Positions 20,445-29,277 are shown, counted from the stretch's first letter. The stretch is 64,000 nt of DNA from Pseudomonas sp. PDNC002 (GCF_016919445.1 NZ_CP070356.1:4033502-4097501); one strand, 5' to 3'. Program-made: numbers and translations. Notes: generated by a model not told the origin, from the sequence alone.

Positions 20445-21146
20445 AGCCTCTCACCCCAACCTCCGAACTCTCCGGCTGACTCGTAGGAGCGGATCCTATC
20501 CGCGAAGGGCCTTGCACCGATCCCACGCGGGGCGCTAGGGAGCGGGCTATGCCCGCTGTTCGCGGAGAAGCTCCGCTCCTACAGGATCAAGAGCCTCTCA
20601 CCCCAACCTCCGAACTCTCCGGCTGACTGTAGGAGCGGATCTTATCCGCGAAGGGCCTTGCACCGGTTCCACGCGGGGCGCTAGGGAGCGGGCTATGCCC
20701 GCTCTTCGCGGAGAAACTCCGCTCCTACAAGATCAAGAGCCTTTCACCCCAACCTCCGAGCTCTCCGGCTGGCCGTAGGAGCGGATCTTATCCGCGAAGG
20801 GCCTTGCGCCGATCCCACGCGTGGCACTAGAGAGCGGGCTATGCCCGCTGTTCGCGGAGAAGCTCCGCTCCTACAGGATCAAGAGCCTTTCGCCCCAGCC
20901 TCGGAGCTTTCTGGTTGGCTGTAGGAGCGGATCTTATCCGCGAAGGGCCTCGCGCCGATTCCACGCGGAGTGCTAGAGAGCGGGCCATGCCCGCTGTTCG
21001 CGGAGAAGCTCCGCTCCTACAAGATCAAGAGCCTTTCGCCCTAACCTCCGAGCTCTCCGGCTGGCCGTAGGAGCGGATCTTATCCGCGAAGGGCCTTGCA
21101 GCGATTCTGCAGGGGGCACTGGAGAGCTGGCCATGCCCGCTTTTCC
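20438..21146. repeat. Tandem array: five 146-bp units built from REP hairpins
   Basis: Units start with GATCAAGAGCC at 20438, 20585, 20731, 20877 and 21023, giving periods of 147, 146, 146 and 146 bases; the last is partial (about 124 bases). Each unit has a spacer with CACCCCAACCTCCGA-type sequence, a GTAGGAGCGGATCTTATCCG hairpin half, AAGGGCCTTGC, and a second GCGGGCTATGCCCGC / GAAGCTCCGCTCCTAC part. Copies differ by scattered substitutions and are most alike at the catA end. No reading frame of interest runs through it. It fills most of the 863 bp between catA and the RpiR regulator. Confidence 0.95.
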
Positions 21147-21262
21147 CAAATCCACTTCCGCGGTCCGCTCCCTTGAACGTCGAGCATTTGTCCTCCTTGG
21201 CCTCATCGATCCGGGCGTTGCCCATGCTAAAGTTGTCCCCTTGGGAACAGACGGAAGGTTCG

Positions 21263-22135
21263 ATGGACAAGCCCCAGATCGACAAGCATATCGAGAGCAG
21301 TTTTCCGAGCCTTTCACCCACCCTGCAACGCGCCGCGCGCTTCGTCCTCGATCACCCCAACGAGATCGCGCTGGAGTCGATGCGCACCGTCGCCGCCAAG
21401 GCCAAGCTGCAGCCGGCCTCGATGCTGCGCCTGGCGCGGCAGCTGGGCTTCGACAGCTACGAGGATTTCCGGCAGATCTATCGTGGCTGGCTGACCGAGC
21501 GTGACTCGCCGTTTTCGCGGCGTGCCGACGCGCTGCGCAAGCGTTCCCACGATGACCAGAACACCGGCCTGATCGCCGAGATGTTGCACACCGAACTGGG
21601 CAACCTGGAGGAAACCTTCAGCGCCGAGCGCCACGAGCAGATACTCGCCGCCCATGCCTTGCTTACCCATGCCAAGCACATCTACGTGGTCGGCCTGCGC
21701 AGCCTGTTCCCGGCGGCGTATTACTTCAGCTACGTGTGCGGCATGTTCCTCAACAACACCACGCTGCTCAGCGGTATTGGCGGATCGTTTGCCGATGAAC
21801 TGCGGCGCATCGGCCCGGACGACGCGTTGGTCGCCTTCAGCTACCACCCCTATGCCCAGGATGCGTTGCGCGCGGTGCAGTTCTCCCGCGAACGCGGTGC
21901 GCAGGTGGTGGCGATCACCGACAGCCCGGTGTCGCCTATCGCCGCGCCGTCCGACGTGCTGATCGTGGTGCGCAACTCGACACCGTCGCTGTTTCCTTCG
22001 GTGGTGCCGGCGCTGGCGGTGTCGCAGACCCTGGCCGGACTGCTGGTGGCCAACAGCAACGAAGACAGCCTGCGCGAGATCGCCAACAGCGAGGCGCAGC
22101 TCAAGAGCTTTCAGGTCTACATCGACAAGGCGTGA
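21263..22135 (+). CDS. RpiR/MurR-family regulator with SIS domain
   Basis: This is a 290-residue regulator. The N-terminal HTH_6 domain (about 1-78) has the family pattern ESSFPSLSPTLQRAARFVLD, then ESMRTVAAKAKLQPASMLRL and LGFDSYEDFRQIYR. A SIS effector domain (about 125-255) has HIYVVGLRSLFPAAYYFSYV, AFSYHPYAQDAL and VVAITDSPVSPIA. SIS domains usually bind phosphosugars, but several RpiR members near amine genes sense other ligands. GGAAGG precedes the ATG. It is convergent with the P1 peptidase gene and is the best candidate to control the minus-strand block 22172-33047. Confidence 0.88.
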   Translation: MDKPQIDKHIESSFPSLSPTLQRAARFVLDHPNEIALESMRTVAAKAKLQPASMLRLARQLGFDSYEDFRQIYRGWLTERDSPFSRRADALRKRSHDDQNTGLIAEMLHTELGNLEETFSAERHEQILAAHALLTHAKHIYVVGLRSLFPAAYYFSYVCGMFLNNTTLLSGIGGSFADELRRIGPDDALVAFSYHPYAQDALRAVQFSRERGAQVVAITDSPVSPIAAPSDVLIVVRNSTPSLFPSVVPALAVSQTLAGLLVANSNEDSLREIANSEAQLKSFQVYIDKA

Positions 22136-22171
22136 GGGGAGGCCAGCGCCACGAGGGCGCTGGCGGAAGGG

Positions 22172-23383
22172 TTACTTGGCGAGACGGTTGTACTTGCCGA
22201 GGATCGACTTCAGCGCGTCATGCGGCAAAGCATAGACCTGATAGCCATCGATACCGGTCATGTCCCGGGCGGCGACCAGCGCGTTGGTGATGGACTCCTC
22301 GGTAGCGTCGACCGTGGCCTGGAACAGCGGGTCGATCAGGCCGTTGGGGAACAGCACGGTGTTCGCCGGCTTTTCTTCCTCGGGGTCGTTGGCCGCTCCG
22401 GTGGTGGAGAACGAGACGATGATGTCCCCCGACTGGTTGCCGGCGAACGAGCCCAGGCGCGCCAGCCCCATGGAGGCGCGGCGCGCCACGCGGTTGAGCT
22501 GTGTCGGTGAGAGTGGCGCGTCGGTGCCGACCACGATGATGATCGAGCCCTGGTCCTTGCTTGGCTTGCCGCCTTCGCCGGAGGTCTGGCAGCGCGGCGT
22601 CTTGTCCTTGGCGGCGAGGTCGGGGCGATAGCAGCCCAGCCATTTCTGCGCCAGCTCATGTCCCACCGGTGTACCGGCCACCCGCAGGGTCTCGCGCAGG
22701 CCGGTGTTGCACTGCACCAGCACACCCACGGTGTAGTCCTTCCCATCAACCGTGACGACCCGCGAGGCGGTGCCGATGCCGCCCTTGAAGCCGAAGCAGA
22801 TCATCCCGGTGCCGCCACCGACATTGCCTTCGGCGACCGCGCCCGAACGCGCCGCCTCGATGGCCTTCACGGCGTGCTGCGGGGTGACGTGCAAACCCTC
22901 CAGGTCATTCAGATTGCCGTCCCAGGTTTCCGCCACCACCGGCCAGATCGCGCTGCCGTTCTGCTGCGCGGACCACTGGGTGATGCCCGCATAGAGCGGG
23001 CCGATGGCGTTGGTGTTGGAGATGCCGATGGGCCCGTAGGACAAGCCGAAGTCCTGCAGGTAGGACTGGCCGGTCATCTCGCCGTTGCCGTTGAGGTTGA
23101 AGAAGCCGGCATTGACCGGCTTCACCGAGTCACGGCCGCGCGGCAGGACCATGGTGACACCGGTGCGCACCGGCCCCTTGCCGACCTTCAGCGCGCCTTC
23201 GCCACTGATCAGGGTGACCTGGCCGACTTCCACGCCGGCGATATCGGTGATGGCGTTGAGCTTGCCCGGCGTGCCCTCGAACGGCACGCCAAGGTCGCGG
23301 GCGCGCGGAGCGTCGGCCTGGGCACCCAGGCTCAGCAGCACGCCGGCGGCGAGTACCGCGAGGGGAGTGATGACAGCTTTCAT
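22172..23383 (-). CDS. P1-family (DmpA/BapA-type) aminopeptidase, exported
   Basis: This is an autoprocessing N-terminal-nucleophile peptidase of family S58 (403 residues). Known members release N-terminal L-, D- or beta-amino acids from short peptides and amides. A signal peptide is clear (about 1-23, cut after AQA), so it acts in the periplasm. The autocleavage site is DQGSIIIVV: Gly279-Ser280, with Ser280 as nucleophile of the small chain. NAITDIAGVEVGQVTLI, GISNTNAIGPL and VGGGTGMICFGFKGGIGTAS are further family motifs. The start at 23383 precedes the signal peptide; the open frame beyond is a shadow of the aminotransferase gene. It is the last gene of the catabolic block. Confidence 0.92.
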   Translation of the reverse strand: MKAVITPLAVLAAGVLLSLGAQADAPRARDLGVPFEGTPGKLNAITDIAGVEVGQVTLISGEGALKVGKGPVRTGVTMVLPRGRDSVKPVNAGFFNLNGNGEMTGQSYLQDFGLSYGPIGISNTNAIGPLYAGITQWSAQQNGSAIWPVVAETWDGNLNDLEGLHVTPQHAVKAIEAARSGAVAEGNVGGGTGMICFGFKGGIGTASRVVTVDGKDYTVGVLVQCNTGLRETLRVAGTPVGHELAQKWLGCYRPDLAAKDKTPRCQTSGEGGKPSKDQGSIIIVVGTDAPLSPTQLNRVARRASMGLARLGSFAGNQSGDIIVSFSTTGAANDPEEEKPANTVLFPNGLIDPLFQATVDATEESITNALVAARDMTGIDGYQVYALPHDALKSILGKYNRLAK

Positions 23384-23409
23384 GATTGTCCTCGTCTTGT
23401 TGTTGTGGG

Positions 23410-24741
23410 TCAGGTGAGGCTGGAAAGGCTTTCGTCGAGCGCGCCGGCGAGCACGGCCACGGCGTCGTGCAACTGTTCCTCGCTGCTGATGAAGGGCGGC
23501 GCGAGCAGAACATGGTCGCCATTGACGCCGTCGATGGTGCCGCCGGACGGGTAGCAGATCAGCCCGCGCGATTGCGCCGCCTGCTTGATCCGCGCATGCA
23601 GGCGCTGGCTGGCGGGGAAGGGCTCGGCGCTGTCGCGATCGCGCACCAGTTCGATGGCCTGGAACAGCCCGCGACCGCGGATCTCGCCGACGTGCGGGTG
23701 GTGGGCGAAGCGCTCCTGCAACTGCCCACGGAGGAATTCGCCGCGCTGGCGCACCTGGGCGCAGAGGTTCTGTTCGATGATTTCCCGCTGTACCGCCAGC
23801 GCCGCGGCGCAGGCCAGCGGATGGCCGATGTAGGTGTGGCCGTGCTGGAAACTGCCGCTGCCACGGGTGATGGTGCCGACCACGCGGTCGCTGGCCAGGA
23901 CCGCGCCGATCGGTTGGTAGCCGCCGCCCAGGCCCTTGGCCAGGGTGAGCAGGTCGGGCACTACGCCCTCGACGCTGAACGCGTGGTAATGGCCGGTGCG
24001 ACCGATGCCGCACATGACTTCGTCGAGGATCAGCAGTACGCCATGGCGGTCGCACACTTCGCGCATGCCCTTGAGGTAGCCGGGCAGCGGCTCCAGCGCG
24101 CCGGACGTGGCGCCCACCACGGTTTCGGCGACGAAGGCGGCGACCGTTTCGGGGCCGAGTTCCAGCAGGTGCTGTTCCAGCTCGGCGACCAGGCGGGAGA
24201 CGTAGTCCGCGTCACTTTCCCCGGCCTGGCGGTAGCGGTACGGATAGCACGGCGAGACCTGGGTGGTTGGCATCAGCATCGGCTCGTAGAGCTTGCGCCG
24301 GGGCAGGTTGCCGCCGATGGCGAGCGCGCCGAGGGTGTTGCCGTGGTAGCTCTGTCGCCGCGACACGAAATGTACCCGCTGCGGTTCGCCGTTCTCGACG
24401 TGGAACTGGCGGGCCATCTTCAGCGCCGCTTCCATGGCCTCGGAACCACCGGAGAGGAAGTAGACGTTGCCCAGCTCGGCCGGGCTCTGGCTGGCCAGCA
24501 GGCTCGCCAGGCGCTCGGCGGGTTCGCTGGTGAAGAAGCTGGTGTGGGCGTATTCGAGCTTGTCCATCTGCTCGCGGATCGCGGCGATCACCGCCGGGTG
24601 GCCGTGGCCCAGGCAGGACACGGCGGCGCCGCCGGAGCCGTCGAAGTAGCGCCGGCCGTGGGCGTCGAACAGGTAGCAGCCTTCGCCGCGCAGGGCGACC
24701 TGCAAGGGCTGTGCGGGGGTGCGATGGAAGATGTGCGTCAT
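23410..24741 (-). CDS. Class-III PLP-dependent aminotransferase
   Basis: This is an omega-amino-acid or diamine type transaminase of 443 residues. Seen are the PLP-phosphate loop (LSGGSEAMEAALKMAR), RRQSYHGNTLGALAI, the Asp of LILDEVMCGIGRTG that holds the pyridine N, and the Schiff-base lysine in LLTLAKGLGGGYQPIG. The substrate cannot be read; relatives act on beta-alanine, taurine, GABA, or amino-polyols. The stop lies 26 bp before the P1 peptidase start. A 72-bp gap with candidate operator repeats separates it from the ABC ATPase gene upstream, so it may have its own promoter. Confidence 0.9.
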   Translation of the reverse strand: MTHIFHRTPAQPLQVALRGEGCYLFDAHGRRYFDGSGGAAVSCLGHGHPAVIAAIREQMDKLEYAHTSFFTSEPAERLASLLASQSPAELGNVYFLSGGSEAMEAALKMARQFHVENGEPQRVHFVSRRQSYHGNTLGALAIGGNLPRRKLYEPMLMPTTQVSPCYPYRYRQAGESDADYVSRLVAELEQHLLELGPETVAAFVAETVVGATSGALEPLPGYLKGMREVCDRHGVLLILDEVMCGIGRTGHYHAFSVEGVVPDLLTLAKGLGGGYQPIGAVLASDRVVGTITRGSGSFQHGHTYIGHPLACAAALAVQREIIEQNLCAQVRQRGEFLRGQLQERFAHHPHVGEIRGRGLFQAIELVRDRDSAEPFPASQRLHARIKQAAQSRGLICYPSGGTIDGVNGDHVLLAPPFISSEEQLHDAVAVLAGALDESLSSLT

Positions 24742-24773
24742 GCGTAATGTCCTTGTCCGTGCAGGATTCGCGC

Positions 24774-24811
24774 TTGATTCAAGAGTGTTTCATATGAATC
24801 AAGTGTTTCAT
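24774..24811. promoter_or_regulatory. Candidate operator, two TTCAAG/GTGTTTCAT repeats
   Basis: TTGATTC-AAGAGTGTTTCAT is followed directly by ATGAATCAAGTGTTTCAT. The 16-mer GAATCAAGTGTTTCAT (24796-24811) recurs with one mismatch, in opposite orientation, at 33106-33121 upstream of the aldehyde dehydrogenase gene. It contains the palindrome TGAA-N8-TTCA. It lies between the ABC ATPase stop and the aminotransferase start. Regulation by the RpiR or GlxA-type protein of the cluster is inferred. Confidence 0.5.
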
Positions 24812-24813
24812 TT

Positions 24814-25611
24814 TCAGGCGCAAGCCAAGCTGCTGCTGCCGCGTTGCAGGGCGCCGCTGAGGAAGGTTTTCAGCCGCTCGCTGCGCGGCGCCTGGAACAG
24901 TCGCGAAGGCGGTCCCTGTTCCTCGATGCGGCCCTGGTGCAGGTAGATCACTTCGCTGGAGACATCGCGGGCGAAGCCCATTTCGTGGGTGACCATGATC
25001 ATCGTGCGGCCTTCGCTGGCCAGGCCCTTGATGACTCCGAGCACTTCGCCGACCAGCTCCGGGTCCAGCGCCGAGGTGGGCTCGTCGAGCAGGATCATTT
25101 CCGGGTCCACCGCCAAGGCGCGCGCGATGGCGACGCGCTGCTGCTGGCCACCGGAAAGCTGTGCGGGGTAGCTGCGGGCGAAACGCTCCGGATCCATGTG
25201 CACCTTGCGCAGGCAGCTCAGCGCCTTCTCGGTGGCCTGGGCACGGGACAGGCCCTGGACGCGCATCGGCGCGGCGATGACGTTGTCCAGCACACTCAGG
25301 TGGGCCCACAGGTTGAAGTTCTGGAACACCATCGCCAACTGCGTGCGCAGGCGTTGCAGTTGGCGACTGTCGCTGGCGTGCAGGCTGCCGTCGCGCTGGC
25401 GCTTCATCGCCAGTGGCTGGCCGTCCCAGATGATCTCGCCGGCGTTGGGGCGCTCCAGCAGGTTCAGGCAGCGCAGGAAGGTGCTCTTGCCCGATCCGCT
25501 GGAGCCGATCAGGGTGATCACGTCACCGGGGTTGGCCACCAGCGAAACGCCCTTGAGCACTTCGTGGTCGCCGTAGCGTTTGTGGATGTCGTTGACCTGC
25601 AGGGTTGGCAT
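24814..25611 (-). CDS. Polar amino-acid ABC transporter, ATP-binding subunit
   Basis: This is the HisP/GlnQ-type ATPase (265 residues) that powers the importer formed by the two permeases upstream. Walker A is GSSGSGKST (about 37), Q-loop VFQNFNLWAHL, signature LSGGQQQRVAIARAL (about 153), Walker B ILLDEPTSALDPE and the switch His in MVTHEMGFARD. Such transporters take up basic or polar amino acids and opines. It is co-directional with the permeases, 18 bp from the first. Confidence 0.95.
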   Translation of the reverse strand: MPTLQVNDIHKRYGDHEVLKGVSLVANPGDVITLIGSSGSGKSTFLRCLNLLERPNAGEIIWDGQPLAMKRQRDGSLHASDSRQLQRLRTQLAMVFQNFNLWAHLSVLDNVIAAPMRVQGLSRAQATEKALSCLRKVHMDPERFARSYPAQLSGGQQQRVAIARALAVDPEMILLDEPTSALDPELVGEVLGVIKGLASEGRTMIMVTHEMGFARDVSSEVIYLHQGRIEEQGPPSRLFQAPRSERLKTFLSGALQRGSSSLACA

Positions 25612-25629
25612 GTCGGGGCTCCGGAAGTG

Positions 25630-26343
25630 TCAGGCGGCGCGCGGGCGCAGGTAGGCGAGCCAGCGGCGTTCGGCGAAACGGAAGATCAGGAAGATCAGGC
25701 TGGTGAACAGCGCGTAGAGGATCAGCGCGGCGATGTAGGCCTCGTAGGGCGAGGCGTAGCGCATGCTGATCGAACGGCTGACGCCGGCCAGGTCGAGCAG
25801 GGTGATGCTGGAGGCCAGCGCGGTGGAGTGCAGGGTCAGGATCACCTCGTTGCTGTAGGCCGGAATCGCCCGGCGCATGGCGCCCGGCAGCACGATGTGG
25901 ATCATCTGCGCCCAGCGCGTCATGCCCATCGCCCGCGCCGCCTCGATCTCCCCGTGGAAGGTCTTGAGGATGCAGCCGGCGAGGATCTCGATGGTATAGG
26001 CGGCGGTGTTCAGGCCCAGCGCCAGCCAGGCGCAGATGTAGGCTTCGCGCAGGTACTGCCAGGCCCAGCTGTGGCGAATCCAGCCGATCTCGGCGAGGCC
26101 GAAGTAGACGATGTAGATCTGCACCAGCAGCGGCGTGCCACGCATCACGTAGGTGAACAGCCAGACCGGCGTCCGCAGCCAGGGATTGCTGGAGGCACGC
26201 AGCAGCGACAACGGAATCGCCAGCGCCAGGCCGAACGCCAGGGCGACGACGAACAGCTGCACGGTCAGCAGCAGGCCGGTTGTGCGGCTGCCGTCGCTGA
26301 ACAGGAAGAGTTGCAGGTTATCCAGCACGAGTTGCCAGTTCAC
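25630..26343 (-). CDS. Polar amino-acid ABC transporter permease (HisM type)
   Basis: This is an inner-membrane permease of 237 residues with about five hydrophobic helices. The EAA-type loop that docks to the ATPase reads GEIEAARAMGMTRWAQMIHI VLPGAMRRAIP. The preceding VMRGTPLLVQIYIVYFGL is a hallmark of the His/Glx/Arg/opine family. It overlaps the next permease by 4 bases (stop of one, start of the other), so the two are coupled and form a heterodimeric channel. Confidence 0.94.
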   Translation of the reverse strand: MNWQLVLDNLQLFLFSDGSRTTGLLLTVQLFVVALAFGLALAIPLSLLRASSNPWLRTPVWLFTYVMRGTPLLVQIYIVYFGLAEIGWIRHSWAWQYLREAYICAWLALGLNTAAYTIEILAGCILKTFHGEIEAARAMGMTRWAQMIHIVLPGAMRRAIPAYSNEVILTLHSTALASSITLLDLAGVSRSISMRYASPYEAYIAALILYALFTSLIFLIFRFAERRWLAYLRPRAA

Positions 26344-27047
26344 AGGGTGATCTCCTTGCTGCCGGCGGCATAGCGCGCGGCCAGCAGACGCAGCACGAGG
26401 ACCGACACGGTGCTCAGCAGCAGGTAGATGAGCGCGGCCACCAGCAGCAGCTCCAGGCTGTGGCCGGTGGCCTTGCCGGCGGCGCGGGAGAGGAAGATCA
26501 GCTCGTTGAGGCTGACCATCGAGGTGATCGCCGTGGCCTTGAGCATCACCAGCCAGTTGTTGCCGATACCCGGCAGGGCGAACCGCATCATCTGCGGGAA
26601 GACGATGTGGAAGAACGTCTGCAGGCGACTGAAACCATAGGCCTGGGCGGACTCCGCCTGGCCTTTGTCGACGGCCAGGAAGGCGCCGCGGAAGGTCTCC
26701 GCGAGGTACGCCGAATAGATCACCCCGAGCACGATGACACTGGCGACGAAGGAGTTGATCTCCACCTGTGGCATGCCGTAGTGCTGGGTGATCAGGTTCA
26801 GCGCGGTCTGTCCGCCGTAGTAGAGGAACAGCAGCCAGACGAAGTCCGGGCCGCTGCGCATCAGCGTGGTGAAGGCGGTCGCCGTCCAGGCCAGTGGCCG
26901 CCCGCGGGACAGCCGCCCGGCGGCCACCAGCAGGCCAAGCACCACGGCCACCGCCAGGGAGCCGAGGCCGACCTGCAGGGTGATCAGCGTGCCGTGCAGG
27001 ATGCTGTCGGCGTAGCCGTACAGCAGCTCGCTCGATTCAGTCGGCAT
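26340..27047 (-). CDS. Polar amino-acid ABC transporter permease (HisQ type)
   Basis: This is the second permease half (235 residues). The family motif TLMRSGPDFVWLLFLYYGGQ differs slightly from the usual R-G-T/S-P-L form. The docking loop reads KGQAESAQAYGFSRLQTFFH, then IVFPQMMRFALPG. The start overlaps the end of the flavoprotein gene by 11 bases, linking the importer to that enzyme. Substrate is unknown, but tight coupling suggests that the transporter imports the substrate of the flavoprotein. Confidence 0.94.
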   Translation of the reverse strand: MPTESSELLYGYADSILHGTLITLQVGLGSLAVAVVLGLLVAAGRLSRGRPLAWTATAFTTLMRSGPDFVWLLFLYYGGQTALNLITQHYGMPQVEINSFVASVIVLGVIYSAYLAETFRGAFLAVDKGQAESAQAYGFSRLQTFFHIVFPQMMRFALPGIGNNWLVMLKATAITSMVSLNELIFLSRAAGKATGHSLELLLVAALIYLLLSTVSVLVLRLLAARYAAGSKEITL

Positions 27048-29115
27048 GGCTTGCGCTCCGTGCGATCAGCGGCAGTTCGCGGCGGTAGTCGTAGGGCGAC
27101 TCGTCGCTGTCCAGGTAGCGCGCGTACTTGTGGCCCTGGTAGACCGCCGCCGCGATGGTCGCCGGCGCCAGGCCGTCGCCGATCAGGCGCAAGGTCTGGA
27201 TGCCCGCCTCGCGCAGGGCGTCGGGCTCGCCCTGCAGTTCGAGGAACAGCGCGTCCTGCGGCAGCCGCGCAGTCACGCTGACCAGCCCGCGACAGGCCAT
27301 ACGCTGGCGCTGGCCGGTGATCTCGCAGACCAGCTCGACGCTTTCCCCGTCGAACCCAGCGACGTTGTGATGGCGCACGATGGTCACGCCCAGCTCCAGC
27401 AGCCGGCGCAGGATGGCGGTGGACTCCAGGGTGTTGCTGCTCCAGCTGGCGACCTGCACGGCGGGCGTCACCAGGGTCACCGGCAGGCCCCATTCGACGC
27501 AGCGCTCGGCGAGCACGTTGGCCATGTAGTAGTGGTCGTCGTCGAAGATCACCACCGGTCCCTGCGGGCGCTGCCCGGCCATCAGGTCGTCGGGGCTGAA
27601 CACGCGCCCAGCCTCGAAGCCCGGCACCGCCCAGCCGTTGGCGCGGCCGACGCCGTCATGACGCCAGCGCGAGCCGGTGGCGATGGCCACGTGGCCGGCG
27701 CCGAAGTCGCGGATGTCCGCGGCGGTCAGCGGGCTGTCCAGGTAGAGGCTGACGTTGACCATCGGTTGCAGCTGGCCAACGCGCCAGTCACGCACCCGCG
27801 CCCATTCGCGCAGGCCGGGCAGGGCGGCTTCGCGGGTCACGCGGCCGCCGAGTTCGGCGGTGGCTTCCGCCAGATGCACCTCATAGCCACGGCGCGCGGC
27901 GGCCAGGGCCGCTTCCAGCCCGGCCGGGCCGGCGCCGACCACCAGCACAGTATTGTCCGAGCCGCGCGCGGGGATCTTCTCCGGGTGCCAGCCACGGCGC
28001 CATTCCTCGCCCATGGTCGGGTTCTGCGTGCAGCGCAGGTTGCTGCTGCTGTAGTCGCTGGAGACGCAGATGTTGCAGCCGATGCATTCGCGGATGTCGT
28101 CGATGTCGCCGCGCTCGATCTTGTTCGGCAGGAACGGGTCGGCAATCGACGGCCGCGCCGCTCCGATGAAGTCCATCACGCCCCGGCGGATCTGGCTGAC
28201 CATGGTGTCCGGCGAGGTGAAACGACCGACACCCACCACCGGCTTGCTGGTCAGGGATTTGACGAAGGCGGTGTGTTCTTCCTGGTAGCCCTCTTTCTTG
28301 AAGCGCGAGGTGACGCTGTCATTGCTCCAGGCGCTGACGTTGACGTCCCACAGGTCGGGCAGCTCGGCGAGCATGGCGATGATGTCGCGGCCTTCCTCGG
28401 CGCTGACGATGCCGTCCGGGCCGAGCAGTTCCTCCACGCCCAGGCGCACGGCCACGGCGCAGCGGTCGCCGACCGCTTCCTTGGTGTCCTCGATCAGTTC
28501 GCGCAGCAGGCGCACGCGGTTTTCCAGGCTGCCGCCGTATTCGTCGCTGCGGTCGTTCTTGCGCCGTTGCAGGAAGTGCATCGGCAGGCCGAGGTCGTGG
28601 GAGGCGTAGACGTAGACCAGGTCGAACTCCGCGCGCTTGGCGCGCAGCGCCGCCTGGCGATGCCACTGGCGCAGTTCGCGGATGTCGCTCTTGCTCATCG
28701 CCCGCGCCTGCACCGGCGAGTAGTAGGTGATCGGCCGGTGCGACGGGCCGATGGGCACTTCGCGGCTGTCGTAGTTCGCGCAGGACGGGCCGTGGTGCAT
28801 GATCTCGATGCCGGCCAGCGCGCCGTACTCGTGCACCGCGTCGGCCATCAGGGCCAGCGCGGGGATGTCGAGGTCGCTCCACAGCCGACCCTCGTGGTAC
28901 GGCGAGCAATCGCTGGTGGGGTGGATCTCCACCTCTTCGGTGCAGATCACGCCCCAACCGCCTTCGGCCTTGACCCGGCGCAGCTCGGCGAGTCCGCGCG
29001 GCTGGGTCCAGCCCATGCCATTGCAGTGCGGCACCTGGAAGAAGCGGTTCTTCGCGATGACCGGGCCGATGCGCTGCGGCTCGAAAAGAATGTCGTAACG
29101 GGGATCACGGGACAC
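27037..29115 (-). CDS. Trimethylamine-dehydrogenase-family FMN/[4Fe-4S] oxidoreductase, probable N-demethylase
   Basis: This is a 692-residue enzyme with the architecture of trimethylamine/dimethylamine dehydrogenases and N-methylproline-type demethylases. It has an FMN barrel (about 1-345), an iron-sulfur segment, and two dinucleotide-fold domains (about 389-692; VLVVGAGPAGLEAA). Cys31 in VPHCNGMG matches the cysteine that binds FMN covalently. Tyr170/His173 and Asp266 match the catalytic residues. Cys344, 347, 350 and 362 form the cluster. Of the aromatic bowl that holds trimethylammonium (Tyr60, Trp264, Trp355 in the classic enzyme), only Trp263 is kept; the other two positions read Glu61 and Asp354. 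This implies a different, perhaps additionally cationic, N-methyl substrate. Electron acceptor unknown (usually an ETF). Confidence 0.88.
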   Translation of the reverse strand: MSRDPRYDILFEPQRIGPVIAKNRFFQVPHCNGMGWTQPRGLAELRRVKAEGGWGVICTEEVEIHPTSDCSPYHEGRLWSDLDIPALALMADAVHEYGALAGIEIMHHGPSCANYDSREVPIGPSHRPITYYSPVQARAMSKSDIRELRQWHRQAALRAKRAEFDLVYVYASHDLGLPMHFLQRRKNDRSDEYGGSLENRVRLLRELIEDTKEAVGDRCAVAVRLGVEELLGPDGIVSAEEGRDIIAMLAELPDLWDVNVSAWSNDSVTSRFKKEGYQEEHTAFVKSLTSKPVVGVGRFTSPDTMVSQIRRGVMDFIGAARPSIADPFLPNKIERGDIDDIRECIGCNICVSSDYSSSNLRCTQNPTMGEEWRRGWHPEKIPARGSDNTVLVVGAGPAGLEAALAAARRGYEVHLAEATAELGGRVTREAALPGLREWARVRDWRVGQLQPMVNVSLYLDSPLTAADIRDFGAGHVAIATGSRWRHDGVGRANGWAVPGFEAGRVFSPDDLMAGQRPQGPVVIFDDDHYYMANVLAERCVEWGLPVTLVTPAVQVASWSSNTLESTAILRRLLELGVTIVRHHNVAGFDGESVELVCEITGQRQRMACRGLVSVTARLPQDALFLELQGEPDALREAGIQTLRLIGDGLAPATIAAAVYQGHKYARYLDSDESPYDYRRELPLIARSASHAD

Positions 29116-29179
29116 GCGAGTCTCCTGCGGCCCGGCGAGCGGGCCGATCTTTCTTGTTGTTGTCGTTTGGGCTCAGGCC

Positions 29180-29267
29180 GTAGGGCGGATAGCGCGGCAC
29201 GCGTTATCCGCCGCCGTCACCGCTGCAAGAGCACGGCGGATAACCGCGAGCGGTTATTCGCCCTACG
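29180..29267. repeat. Inverted repeat of the GTAGGGCGGATA family
   Basis: GTAGGGCGGATA...TATCCGCCG-type sequence is mirrored by GCGGATAACCGC...TTATTCGCCCTAC. This REP-like hairpin family differs from the GTAGGAGCGGA one and sits between the solute-binding protein gene and the flavoprotein gene, where it could tune mRNA levels within the operon. Confidence 0.75.
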
Positions 29268-29277
29268 TGCGCTCCTG

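Noticed and set aside
20438..21146. CRISPR array
   Set aside because: The repeat unit is about 146 bases with no short repeat/unique spacer alternation, spacers are themselves repeated, and there are no cas genes.
22172..24055. Apparent 627-residue protein on the minus strand
   Set aside because: Only the part from 23383 is the P1 peptidase with its own signal peptide; the extra N-terminal 224 residues are Arg/Pro-rich out-of-frame translation of the aminotransferase gene.
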